From Bacteroidota bacterium (lineage in GTDB: Bacteria > Bacteroidota > Rhodothermia > Balneolales > HLUCCA01), in assembly GCA_003448835.1 (NCBI GenBank), contig DLXM01000369.1:1-11986 (forward strand): 11,986 nt of DNA. Direction: 5' to 3'. Made by a program: the position numbers and the translations under genes. Within the stretch, counting starts at the first letter, position 1, and the number at the start of each line of letters is the position of its first letter. A model generated the notes under the pieces. The model searched no databases, had not been told where the DNA came from, and saw only the letters and a program-made list of their open reading frames with translations. Positions 1-8,200 of the stretch are shown one piece after another.

Positions 1-10
1 GCCGTTAGTG
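1..10 (+). other. 3' end of an integron attC site (partial)
   Basis: The window opens with gcc followed by GTTAGTG (4-10), which fits the R' core consensus GTTRRRY. The same gcc-GTTAG context ends the complete attC site at 850-859. Integron integrase would cut between G4 and T5. GTTAGTGCAC (4-13) is the exact reverse complement of GTGCACTAAC (734-743), as expected for the two ends of one cassette in its circular form. The rest of this site lies outside the window, so the call depends on that match and on the other two sites. Confidence 0.7.
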
Positions 11-23
11 CACTTTATAACAG

Positions 24-48
24 GCATTAGCAAGGTTTCAAGTTGGCG
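24..48 (+). repeat. attC-like half-site (possible remnant)
   Basis: The bases gcattagcaaggtttcaag (24-42) resemble the R''-L'' arm of the complete attC site, gcactaacaagcgtttcaag (736-755), with three substitutions and one deleted base. No matching L'-R' arm follows before the antitoxin start, so it is not a working site. It could be a decayed arm left by an earlier rearrangement, or part of the toxin-antitoxin promoter region that matches by chance. Confidence 0.3.
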
Positions 49-97
49 CAGAATTTTGTATCATATAAGCACCACATTTAATACACATCAGGCAAAT

Positions 98-391
98 ATG
101 ACTACAAATACGTTATCGCTGGAACAGGATATTCAACCTCTTTCTGAGTTTCGCCGCAATTCAGCTCAGTTTATCTCAAAATTGAAAAAAGAGAATCGTA
201 CTATTGTTCTTACACAGCATGGCAAAAGTGCTGCTGTTTTAGTCGATGTGGTTGCTTATCAAAGAATGTTGGATAAAATGGAACTCATGGAAGAGTTACT
301 TGAAGCCGAACGTCAAATCAATACCGGCGATGTGGTTTCACACGAAGAAGCGAAACGCCAAATTATGCATAACCTGGAGAAATGGAAGTAA
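98..391 (+). CDS. Phd/YefM-family antitoxin
   Basis: A 97-residue protein, the usual length for Phd/YefM antitoxins. These bind and neutralise a partner toxin through the C-terminal half and repress their own operon through the N-terminal half. The N-terminal part shows the family pattern: PLSEFRRN at residues 14-21, then VLTQHGKSAAVLV at 37-49. A charged helical C-terminus (about residues 57-97) fits the toxin-binding tail. An in-frame ATG at position 8 exists but lies inside the attC core and would add 30 residues unlike the family, so the ATG at 98 is preferred. The stop codon overlaps the toxin start by 10 bases, which implies translational coupling. It is the first gene of cassette 1 and probably has its own promoter in 14-97. 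The family call is made from motifs by eye; the exact subfamily is unsure. Confidence 0.85.
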   Translation: MTTNTLSLEQDIQPLSEFRRNSAQFISKLKKENRTIVLTQHGKSAAVLVDVVAYQRMLDKMELMEELLEAERQINTGDVVSHEEAKRQIMHNLEKWK

Positions 392-669
392 TTTGGACCA
401 GGCAAGCTGTTCATCAGTTGAATAGATATGCCGATTACATCGCGCAAGACAATGTTTTAGCCGCTGAAAAATGGGTTTTGAGTTTACTGGGCAAAACCGA
501 TCAGCTAAGTGAATTGCCCAAAAGTGGACGAATTGTACCGGAGTATAATGATCCCAACTTAAGGGAGATCATCGAGGGAGATTATCGGCTTATTTACAGG
601 ATAAAAGACGAGAAAGTATATGTTCAGTCCGTTCGACATACGCGTCAGGATTTGAGAAAAAAGAAGTAG
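382..669 (+). CDS. RelE/ParE-superfamily toxin
   Basis: A 95-residue protein matching the RelE/ParE toxin fold in length and layout: two N-terminal helices (about residues 6-44), then a short beta-sheet. The loop LPKSGRIVPEYNDPNLREI (45-63) is followed by the core strand GDYRLIYRI (66-74) and the final strand VYVQSVRHTRQDL (79-91). The arginines and His86 in these strands correspond to conserved positions in the superfamily. ParE members poison DNA gyrase, whereas RelE members cut ribosome-bound mRNA. The R-x-V-P-E loop and the partner type look more ParE-like, but sequence alone does not decide the target. The start ATG at 382 overlaps the antitoxin's last codons. The frame is intact with no visible damage, so the module is probably active. 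Confidence 0.87.
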   Translation: MEVIWTRQAVHQLNRYADYIAQDNVLAAEKWVLSLLGKTDQLSELPKSGRIVPEYNDPNLREIIEGDYRLIYRIKDEKVYVQSVRHTRQDLRKKK

Positions 670-736
670 GTTGCTCTGTCGTTCGATGACTTTATTTTCT
701 CCAAATCAATAGAAACACGAAATCGTTAAAAAAGTG

Positions 737-859
737 CACTAACAAGCGTTTCAAGCTGACTCGCCTCACGGGTCATGGTTGGTTCAAAGTTTGCTAAAAA
801 AGGCAAAACCATTAACTTAATCCATCAGGCTTCGCAGCTTAAACGCAGGGCCGTTAGGC
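737..859 (+). other. Complete integron attC recombination site
   Basis: The site shows all parts of an attC. R'' is CACTAAC (737-743) and R' is GTTAGGC (853-859), fitting RYYYAAC and GTTRRRY. The inner arms GCGTTTCAAGCTG (746-758) and CAGCTTAAACGC (835-846) pair perfectly except for one extra base, C752. On the bottom strand this is the single extrahelical G that directs integrase to the correct strand. The terminal loop (about 76 bases) contains further nested pairings, ATGGTT (775-780) with AACCAT (807-812) and TTTGC (790-794) with GCAAA (803-807). Recombination would occur between G853 and T854. R'' belongs to cassette 1 and the last six bases of R' to the next cassette, which explains why the two cores do not fully pair here. 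Confidence 0.85.
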
Positions 860-1000
860 GGCTAAATACGAATTCTATCAATTAAACAAATTAACTTTTT
901 AATAGAAAAATGGGATAAGTTCGAATAATATCATTCAAGACCAAAAGTGATAGGGATATATTGTTTTTTTCTGCCAATGAATATATTGGCTGTTTATCTA

Positions 1001-1675
1001 TTAAGTATCTGTTGTAACCAAATCGAGAAAAGCTTCAAGAATTTTCTCATGCTCCAGATTTAGGGTGTCAAATATTGAAGTTCGATGTTTGGAATATTTT
1101 TGATTGTGCATCCTCATAAGACCTTGTAGCTCTGCCCAGATAATCATTGCAAGCATCTTGGATTCTATCTTTGAGTGAATCGAACCGTCTTGTTTCCCTA
1201 CTTGAAGTGCTCTGTGTAGATAATTGAACAGAGACTGTGCGAGTCCTTCAAATCTTGAGATAATCTTCTCTTCAGCTATGCATGGTATGTAATCAGACTG
1301 TAGACCAAGCCAGTCGTAGTACAAAAAGGATTCGATTTGATAAGGGTGATCTTGAACATAGTTTTTTAAAATTTCTGAGAAAGAATACAACATCTCTTTT
1401 CCAGTAACCACTTGCACCAAAACTTTCGAAAATTTTTGTTCAAGCTCAATAAGTCCATTCACAGCAATCAATAGTATCAATTCCTGCTTATTTCGAAAAT
1501 GGAGGTAAAGCGCCCCTTTACTCATTTCTGTTCTTTCGGCCACGTCATCCATCGTTGTACCGGTTATTCCCTTTTCAGAAATAATTTCCTCCGCACAGGT
1601 TAATACCCACTGCTTTCATTCAGCTTTTTCCTTCTCTTTTCGGGTCATTTTCTTCTGGAGTTTTAAATGATTCAT
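1001..1675 (-). pseudogene. TetR/AcrR-family regulator with an in-frame TGA in the N-terminal helix
   Basis: Reading leftwards from ATG 1675-1673, preceded by a good AGAAAGGA ribosome site (1690-1683), the frame gives MNHLKLQKKMTRKEKEKAE. A TGA (1618-1616, codon 20) follows, and then the same frame continues KQWVLTCAEEIISEKGITGT into MDDVAERTEMSKGALYLHF (residues 42-60). The last stretch is a classic TetR helix-turn-helix, followed by a ligand-binding domain to residue 224. TetR proteins usually have a basic lead such as RKEKEKAERR at this point, so the TGA probably replaced an Arg codon (CGA) or Trp (TGG). Restart at the internal ATG (1552) would give 183 residues lacking helix 1 and much of helix 2, probably unable to bind DNA. 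The gene diverges from the beta-barrel and efflux genes, the usual position for their repressor. Recent loss, sequencing error or stop readthrough are all possible. Confidence 0.8.
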
Positions 1676-1778
1676 CCGGAGTTCCTTTCTATTTGAGACT
1701 GATTACCAAGTTAAGAAATAAATCCATTCACGACTCAAGTCTCCATATCTCTATGATATTTTTGAATATAAAGCATCC

Positions 1779-1788
1779 GTTGTACAAC
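1779..1788. promoter_or_regulatory. Perfect 10-bp palindrome in the divergent regulator gap
   Basis: GTTGTACAAC (1779-1788) is a perfect palindrome between the TetR gene and the PorT-like gene. Such short palindromes can be regulator half-sites, but 10 bases may occur by chance and no second copy was seen. The surrounding gap (1676-1939) is A+T rich and must hold the promoters of both divergent genes. Confidence 0.25.
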
Positions 1789-1831
1789 CCTTTTTGATCC
1801 AAAAAAAATAATTCAAAAAAATATTGAAACC

Positions 1832-1864
1832 TTAGGAAACTTTTATCGTATCTACAGTTTCCTA
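1832..1864. promoter_or_regulatory. Operator-like inverted repeat, copy 1
   Basis: TAGGAAAC (1833-1840) and GTTTCCTA (1857-1864) form a perfect 8-bp inverted repeat with a 16-base spacer, 75 bases before the preferred beta-barrel start. A near-identical element with the same spacing lies before tolC at 2644-2674. The flank and spacer are also partly shared: TTAGGAAAC, then TTT, GTAT and AGTTTCC at equal distances. Two copies in front of two related units are best explained as the binding site of a dimeric regulator, possibly overlapping the promoter. TTGAAA at 1824-1829 could be a -35 element. Confidence 0.6.
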
Positions 1865-1939
1865 TGAGCAATTAAAGCTCTCTGGATAAAACTGAAACCG
1901 GCAATAATGTCGAATCAAACAATAAATAGAAGTACTATT

Positions 1940-2569
1940 ATGAAATCATTCAGCTTTATAAAAATTACGATCATTACTACAATCGCGGCTTTCCTCTCTT
2001 TGGGAGCAGCAGATATCAGCAAGGCGCAAATGCAGCAACAGCCGGATCCTCTTACCTGGGGTATAACCGGAGGTGTAACTATCTCTGACATGTGGGGAGA
2101 TGATGTTGGAGCTACAAGTACAAGAGCAGGATTTACCGGAGGTCTGTTTTTAAATTATCGAACAAATACATTCTTCTCCGTTCAACCGGAATTGCTGTTT
2201 ACAATGAAGAACATTGAAACGAGAACAGGAATCACTGGCCAGGATGTAACAACCGAATATGATTTTGGTTACCTCGAAATTCCGGTTCTCTTAAAGGCGC
2301 ATATTCCTACAGGTGGTATTGTAACTCCAAATATCTATGCAGGACCTTCTCTGGCATTTAAACTTTATGGAGATGCAAATGATGCAGATCTGGACGACAA
2401 TCTAAGAAGTGTTGATTTCGGATTTGCCTTTGGCGGTGGTATTGATATCGGACAGCGTATCAACATCGATGCACGCTACACGCTTGGTGTTGTAGATGTG
2501 TTTGATGTTCCTGCAGAACCATCCGCAAAAAACGGATCCTTTGCAGTCACACTGGGAGTTGGATTTTAG
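1940..2569 (+). CDS. PorT-like outer-membrane beta-barrel protein
   Basis: A 209-residue exported protein. The signal peptide (residues 1 to about 29) has a basic start, a hydrophobic core (IITTIAAFLSLGAA) and a KAQ end. The mature part alternates short amphipathic strands: TWGITGGVTISDMWG, then AGFTGGLFLNYR, FFSVQPELLFTMK, YLEIPVLLKAHI, NIYAGPSLAFKLYG, FGFAFGGGIDIG and a C-terminal strand ending in Phe. The YLEIPVLLK segment and the final aromatic residue are typical of the Bacteroidota 'outer membrane protein beta-barrel'/PorT group, usually of about 200 residues. An ATG at 1907 would add 11 residues ahead of the signal peptide, so 1940 is preferred. It is a single-gene unit between an operator-like repeat and a terminator, sharing that repeat with tolC. 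Its role is unknown; the name gives fold only and does not claim gliding or secretion function. Confidence 0.8.
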   Translation: MKSFSFIKITIITTIAAFLSLGAADISKAQMQQQPDPLTWGITGGVTISDMWGDDVGATSTRAGFTGGLFLNYRTNTFFSVQPELLFTMKNIETRTGITGQDVTTEYDFGYLEIPVLLKAHIPTGGIVTPNIYAGPSLAFKLYGDANDADLDDNLRSVDFGFAFGGGIDIGQRINIDARYTLGVVDVFDVPAEPSAKNGSFAVTLGVGF

Positions 2570-2612
2570 TAACCAACAATCAACATAGAAATAAAATAGT
2601 CCCTTAAAAGCC

Positions 2613-2642
2613 AAAAACCATGCTTTGGAAGGCATGGTTTTT
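2613..2642 (+). terminator. Intrinsic terminator after the PorT-like gene
   Basis: AAAAACCATGC (2613-2623) pairs perfectly with GCATGGTTTTT (2632-2642) around an 8-base loop. The T-rich right arm supplies the U tract. It lies 44 bases after the stop codon and directly before the second operator-like repeat, so tolC needs its own promoter. The run of A on the left arm means it could also act on opposite-strand transcripts. Confidence 0.85.
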
Positions 2643-2643
2643 A

Positions 2644-2674
2644 TTAGGAAACCTTTGTGGTATTTTAAGTTTCC
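2644..2674. promoter_or_regulatory. Operator-like inverted repeat, copy 2
   Basis: TAGGAAAC (2645-2652) and GTTTCC (2669-2674) repeat the element at 1832-1864 with the same 16-base spacer. By eye, 10 of the 16 spacer bases are also identical. It sits just after the terminator and 86 bases before the tolC start, where a promoter for the efflux operon is required. The right half-site continues as ACTA instead of TA, so the outermost pairs are weaker than in copy 1. Confidence 0.6.
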
Positions 2675-2760
2675 ACTAAGTTCAGACCTACCTATCACAT
2701 GTAAGATTATCCAATAGACAAATAATTTTGAGAACAAACCAACTAATATCTAAAATCAGA

Positions 2761-4116
2761 ATGAAACAGTTAATTCCACTCATCATATGTACGATTGTGG
2801 TGTCATATTTTGCATTGCCGGCACACGGACAAAGTTCGCGCACAATAGACTTGCAGGAAGCTGTGAATATCGCACTCGAAAATAACCGTGACATCAGAAT
2901 CTCGGGCTATGATGTTGAAACAGCAGAGTCCATCGTAAAAGAGATCACAGGTGGCTTTTTCCCGGAAGTATCTATCAGTAGTCAATATACAAGAAATGTA
3001 AAAAAGCCGGTCCTCTTTCTGGGTGACGGGATGAGCTTCCCGGGTGCTGAGGGAGCAAGCTCAATCGAAATAGGTTCCAACAACTCTTATATGGCTGGCT
3101 TAAATGCGTCGGTTCCGCTCTACTCCAGGCAGCTGTTGAAATCGAGAAAGGCGGCAACAAAAGGGCGGGAGCTTTCTAAAGTTGATCTGCAAGAGACAAA
3201 GAACCGGGTTACTGCGGATGTAAAAAATGCGTTTTACACCATTCTCTTAACCCAGGAAGTTGTCCGTGTGACGCAAATAAGAATTGAAAATGCTGAAAAA
3301 CAGCTCGAAGATGTACAACGGCTTGAAGCAGAAGGTCTGGCCACAGAATATGACGTACTGGTAGCTGAAGTAGAGCTCGAAAATTTACGTCCCGAGCTGA
3401 TCCAGGCTGAAGATGATCTTGAGAATGCCGAATTAAGGCTTAAAAATATCATGGGAGTAGTTGAAGAAGAATCTATATCTGTTTCCGGTGAACTGAGGCC
3501 AGCAAACGTGGAATCAATTGAACATCGAACCGAGCAGTTACTCAGAAATGTATACTCAAATAACTATCAGCTTCGGTTATTGGATAGCCAGATAGACCTG
3601 TCCAGAACAAATATCGAGATTGAAGAAGCTTCCCTCTATCCCACGATATCTGCGTTTGGAAACTATCAGTATCAGTCGGAAGACGACACGTTTAACTTTA
3701 GAGATTATGATTGGGTGAACACGGCCGCCGTAGGCTTAAGTGTTCAAATACCCATTTTTTCCGGGAATAGTAGAAGAGAACGGATATCACAGGCACAAAT
3801 CGGAGCAAGACAGGCCGAAGAGCAACGAACCGCCGCAGAAGAAGCACTCTATACAGAGTTTAAAAGCGTAACAAATCGATTGGAGCAGATCATCAATCGG
3901 ATTGAAGCATCTGAACGTGCTATACAACAGGCCCAACGTGCTTATCAATTGTCCCTAATGAGGTTCGAGCAAGGCCTTGGAACACAGCTCGAAATTAACA
4001 ATTCGGAGCTTGCTTACGCGACCAGTCAATTCAATCAACTGCAAGCCTACTACGATTACCAGCTTACGATGATCGCCCTTGACCAACTGCAGGGCAGATT
4101 GCTCGCCAATAATTAA
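2761..4116 (+). CDS. tolC: TolC-family outer-membrane efflux channel
   Basis: A 451-residue protein of the outer-membrane efflux protein family. TolC proteins form trimers: a beta-barrel in the outer membrane and a long alpha-helical tunnel through the periplasm, docking on the adaptor and RND pump. The signal peptide spans residues 1 to about 23 and ends AHG before QSS. The first OEP repeat starts with DLQEAVNIALENNRDIR and is followed by long heptad-like helices rich in Glu, Gln and Ala. A second repeat follows with the strand pair YPTISAFGNYQYQ and VGLSVQIPIFSG. The typical LRFEQGL-like motif is present as MRFEQGLGTQLEINNSELA near the C-terminus. A TTG start at 2728 would place 11 residues ahead of the signal peptide, so ATG 2761 is preferred. 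The stop is followed closely by the adaptor gene, with which it forms an operon. The symbol is a family name only. Confidence 0.92.
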   Translation: MKQLIPLIICTIVVSYFALPAHGQSSRTIDLQEAVNIALENNRDIRISGYDVETAESIVKEITGGFFPEVSISSQYTRNVKKPVLFLGDGMSFPGAEGASSIEIGSNNSYMAGLNASVPLYSRQLLKSRKAATKGRELSKVDLQETKNRVTADVKNAFYTILLTQEVVRVTQIRIENAEKQLEDVQRLEAEGLATEYDVLVAEVELENLRPELIQAEDDLENAELRLKNIMGVVEEESISVSGELRPANVESIEHRTEQLLRNVYSNNYQLRLLDSQIDLSRTNIEIEEASLYPTISAFGNYQYQSEDDTFNFRDYDWVNTAAVGLSVQIPIFSGNSRRERISQAQIGARQAEEQRTAAEEALYTEFKSVTNRLEQIINRIEASERAIQQAQRAYQLSLMRFEQGLGTQLEINNSELAYATSQFNQLQAYYDYQLTMIALDQLQGRLLANN

Positions 4117-4148
4117 TGTATAACATCAAATATTTACAAAACAACCCA

Positions 4149-5201
4149 ATGAAAAATTTATCCTTAAAAATACTACTGATCTTTTCACTTACGCTACTGA
4201 TTGGACTTCAGGCATGTTCAGAAGAAGAAGTAGCAGAAGAGAGGCAGGACCCGATTGTTGTAGAAGGAATCGAAGCAGTGGTTTCTGAACAGTCGAGATT
4301 TGTAACCTATTCTGGAACCCTGGAACCCTGGAAACAGATGAACGTAGGTTCCAGCAACCCCGGCAGAATTGACCGGATATTTGTACAAGAGGGAGACCAC
4401 GTACAAGTTGGCGATCCTCTGATTCAGATGGAAGACAATCAGCTCAGGCAGGCACGCATCAATTACGAAACCACCAAGAGAGAGTACGAACGACTGGTGC
4501 CTCTTCATGAACAGGGAGCCGTAACAAGACAGCAGCTTGAGATGGCTCAAACCGAGTATGAGAATGCTGAAATTAATCTGGGTGTACTTGAAGATAACAC
4601 ACAACTACGTTCGAAGGTGGATGGCATTGTGACCGAAAAATGGTTTGAAGAGGGGGAGCTCTACTCCGCATCACCATCTGAAGCCGGCTCTCCGGGCATT
4701 ATTCAGGTAATGCAGCTGAATCCGTTGAAGCTGATGGTAAATGTGAACGAGTCGATGTTGAGATTTATCAATGAGGGCCAGCCTGTATCACTCACCGTAG
4801 ATGCGCTGCCGGATATGGAATTCGACAGTGAGATCAACAGGGTGTTTCCCACCATCAACCCGCAGAATCGGTCATTCAGAGTAGAGGTACTTGTGGATAA
4901 CACCGAGGGAAATCTGAGACCCGGTATGTTTTCAAGAGCTTCTCTTGAGACTCAAAAAATTGAAGGGCTTTTCGTACCCCGAGAAGCATTAATCAGGGGT
5001 ACGAGCGCCAATACACAAGACGTGATTTTCCTGATTGATGATGAGAATCAAGCGGTGCGACAGGTGGTCTCTGTCGGCGTATTTCTGGATCAGATGGTCT
5101 TAATAGAAAGCGGCCTTGAATCAAACCAGTTTGTTGTGATAAAAGGAAAACAGAGACTCGAGAGTGGAATGAAGGTTGAACGCGAAACCTACCGGGAATA
5201 A
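4149..5201 (+). CDS. RND efflux periplasmic adaptor (membrane fusion protein), lipoprotein
   Basis: A 350-residue HlyD/AcrA-like adaptor that bridges the inner-membrane RND transporter and the TolC channel. The N-terminus is a lipoprotein signal with lipobox LQAC, giving lipidated Cys23 and anchoring to a membrane. Next come the first half of the barrel-sandwich (lipoyl-like) domain (VGSSNPGRIDRIFVQEGDHV, then GDPLIQMED), an alpha-helical hairpin (about residues 97-147: LRQARINYETTKREYERL and VTRQQLEMAQTEYENAE) and the returning lipoyl half (LRSKVDGIVTEKWFEEGEL). The beta-barrel domain includes GNLRPGMFSRASL, and a membrane-proximal domain includes FVPREALI. ATG 4116 overlaps the tolC stop and would add 11 residues ahead of the signal, so ATG 4149 is preferred. 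It lies between tolC and the pump gene with short gaps, consistent with one transcript. The substrate cannot be told from the adaptor. Confidence 0.92.
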   Translation: MKNLSLKILLIFSLTLLIGLQACSEEEVAEERQDPIVVEGIEAVVSEQSRFVTYSGTLEPWKQMNVGSSNPGRIDRIFVQEGDHVQVGDPLIQMEDNQLRQARINYETTKREYERLVPLHEQGAVTRQQLEMAQTEYENAEINLGVLEDNTQLRSKVDGIVTEKWFEEGELYSASPSEAGSPGIIQVMQLNPLKLMVNVNESMLRFINEGQPVSLTVDALPDMEFDSEINRVFPTINPQNRSFRVEVLVDNTEGNLRPGMFSRASLETQKIEGLFVPREALIRGTSANTQDVIFLIDDENQAVRQVVSVGVFLDQMVLIESGLESNQFVVIKGKQRLESGMKVERETYRE

Positions 5202-5248
5202 CAGATCTCATTACAGAAAATATATATAACGATTTAAGGACTTAGTTT

Positions 5249-8200
5249 ATGAATTTATCTAAAATTGCCGTTGAGCGCCCGGTAACTACAACAATGGTGT
5301 TTCTTGCCATACTTGTGATGGGAGTTGTATCCCTGATGAGATTACCGATTGATCTCTTTCCGGAAATAGAACCACCGATTATATCGGTGATTACCTCGTA
5401 CCCAGGGGCTGGAGCAGCAGATGTTGAACAAAATCTGTCAGAACCGCTGGAAAGTGTTTTGGCTACCGTTTCTGATATAAAGGAGATCCGTTCTACATCT
5501 GAGGATAATGTTTCTCTTATCACTCTTGAGTTTGAGTGGGGAGTTGATTTAGATGCAGTCACAAATGATGTGCGTGATCAGCTGGAACTAATTAGAGCAA
5601 ACCTACCGGACGGAGCCGATTTCCCCACAATATTTAAAATTGATACCGGTCTATTACCGGTTGTAATAGGCGCATTTACTGCGGACGAGTCTTATTTTGA
5701 GATTCGTGACCTGATTGATACCGAAATTGGCGATGCCGTTCGAAGGCTGCCCGGTGTTGGTACTGTATTTGTAGGCGGTGGCCCCACCCGTGAAATTCAG
5801 GTTGAGATTGATCCGCAAAAAATAGAGGGGTATAACCTGGACCTCTCTACAGTAAATCAATTAATTTCTGCCGAAAACAGCAATATCCCCGTTGGAAATC
5901 TGAAAATGGGACTCACCGACTACAACATCCGCGTACCCGGAGAGTTCAACAGCGTTCATGAGCTGGAAGATATCGTCATTGGGCGCACGGGCGGCGATAT
6001 CATCTACCTTAGAGACATAGCCACTATTAAGGATGGATTTAGGGATGTAACCCGCGAAGTTCGGATTAACGGACGGCAAGGGGTTACACTCATGGTACAA
6101 AAACAGAGCGATGCCAATACGGTTACTGTGGCAAGAGACGCACTTAAAGTCATTGAGCAACAATTAGAGGGTTTACCGGCTGATGTAGAGTTCAGTGTTA
6201 TAAACGACGGTTCAGAGTTTATACTCAACGCAGTGTGGAATCTGACGACGGCCCTTATCGCCGGTGGCTTTTTTGTGGTACTGGTTGTACTCTTCTTTTT
6301 AAGGCGGATGACTGCTACATTTATAGTAGCGTCGGCCTTGCCTTTCTCCCTTATTGGTGCATTTATATACCTCGATTTTTCCGGAGGAACATTAAACATG
6401 ATCACGCTCTCCTCCCTGGCCATTGCCCTGGGTATGGTGGTGGATGATGCGATTGTGATCCTGGAAAATATCACTACGAAGATAGAGAATGGCAGCCGGG
6501 TCACTGAAGCCGCCATTTACGGTTCCTCAGAAGTGGGATTAGCTGTTTTTGCCACCACTCTTACCGTCGTTGCGGTATTCCTGCCGCTGGTATCCCTCAC
6601 CGGAATTGCCGGAATTATGTTTTCCTCACTTGGAGTACTGGTATCCTTAACCGTTGTTATTTCCACGATTGCAGCGCTAACCCTGATTCCAATGTTGGCT
6701 TCGAAACTTTTGAAACCACAGGTTGAGCAAGAGAAATCAGACCGGAAGTATGAACGGATTACAAGGCCTCTTAAACGCACTCTTGAAAGTGTAACACGAG
6801 CTTATAAATACAGCCTGGTAAAAACTCTCAAGTTCAGAAAAACAACCATTGTGGTCAGCGTTCTGATATTTGCCGGATCACTGGCTATTATTCCGGTACT
6901 TGGCACTGAATTTATCCCAGAAGCAGATGATGGTCGGCTCGAAATATCCATGGAATTTGATTCCGGGCAGCGAGTGGAAGAGACCTTGAAATCCACAATA
7001 TTGATCGAAGAGTGGCTGCGAGACACATATGGAAGGGATCTGCGAAATATCCAGTCCGACACCGGTATTGATGATGAAGGTGGAATTGCAAGTCTTTTCG
7101 GAGATGGAGGTACAAATCTCTCAACATTTACGCTTCGTTTTGTCTCCAAAACGGAGCGGGATAAAACAATTAATCAAATTGCTGATGAGATCAGGCAGCG
7201 AGTGGCCGGAGTGGCCGGGTTGTACGCATATAGCGTAAATGTTGGCGGTGGCGGCCTTGGAGGTGGCTCTGCTATCGAGTTACAAATCAGAGGAAATGAT
7301 CTGGATATGACACTTCCGCTTGCCTATGAAATCGCAGCAGAAACAGAAAATATCCGGGGAACACGAGATGTTTCCGTTTCCATCAGTCCGGAACGGCCAG
7401 AGCTAATCGTTCGGCCCGATCGCCAGAAAATCGCCCAGCTCGGATTGAACACATCCTCCATTGCCGGAGCTCTGAATCTGGCTGTGCAGGGAAGCACAGT
7501 TAGTCAATACAGAGAACGGGGTGAAGAGTATGACATCCGGGTTCGAATACCTGAAGAGTACCGGAACACTATCTCTAAAATTGAAAATCTTCCGATCCAT
7601 ACCTCCCAGGGGATGGTGGTTCGTCTGAGTGATGTGGCTACCATTGAAGAAGGATCTACGGCCCCGCAAATCAATCGAATTGATCAGGAGCGGGTAGTAA
7701 ATGTCACTCTCGATGCGTATGAACGCACCACAGGTGAGATTGTCGATGATATGGAGGCAATGCTTGCAGGGATGAATATTCCAGGCAATGTTGAATTGCA
7801 CTTTGGCGGGGAAGTAGAGGATCAGGCGGATGCGTTCGGCGACCTGATCATGCTGATGCTGCTGAGTATTTTTCTTGTGTACGCTGTGATGGCATCACAA
7901 TTTGAAAACTATCGAGATCCTTTCATCATCATGTTCTCCATACCGTTTTCATTTACGGGTGTGTTCCTGGCATTGCTTATTACCGGGTTTCCGTTGAGTA
8001 TTATGGCATTCCTTGCAGCCATTCTGCTGATCGGTATTGTGGTGAAAAACGCCATTGTGTTGGTGGATTACGTAAACATCTTCAAAGAACGTGGGATGCT
8101 GCTGCGAACCGCTGTAATCGAGGGATCTACAAATCGATTGCGCCCGGTGTTAATGACCGCATTTACCACCATGCTGGCGATGTTGCCGCTCGCGCTTAGT

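Larger units (their letters stand above)
5..853 (+). mobile_element. Integron gene cassette 1 carrying a toxin-antitoxin pair
   Basis: This interval runs from the cut point in the left R' core (G4|T5) to the cut point in the next attC site (G853|T854). Its start and the R'' arm of its own attC are perfect 10-base reverse complements, the hallmark of a single excisable cassette. It holds one two-gene operon on the plus strand, followed by its attC. The length of about 850 bp is normal. From family knowledge, toxin-antitoxin cassettes with their own promoters are common in large chromosomal integrons, where they are thought to stabilise the array. The attC orientation implies that an integrase gene would lie to the left of the window. 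Confidence 0.72.

Noticed and set aside
973..990. Hairpin GCCAAT-N6-ATTGGC beside a T run, downstream of the left TetR gene
   Set aside because: For minus-strand transcripts the run that follows the stem is A, not U; for plus-strand transcripts the T run precedes the stem. It does not fit an intrinsic terminator.
2402..2894. Minus-strand open frames opposite the beta-barrel and tolC starts
   Set aside because: They overlap well-supported genes, the terminator and the operator-like repeat, and their products are low-complexity or Cys-rich with no domain pattern.
6004..6516. 170-residue minus-strand frame within the RND gene
   Set aside because: It is antisense to the membrane core of a clearly recognised transporter, and its Ser/Thr-rich product reflects the codon pattern of the real gene.
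7241..7267. Glycine-rich stretch in the pump as a possible repeat element or insertion
   Set aside because: It keeps the frame and lies in a porter-domain loop where HAE1 proteins vary in length; no repeat structure beyond Gly codons.
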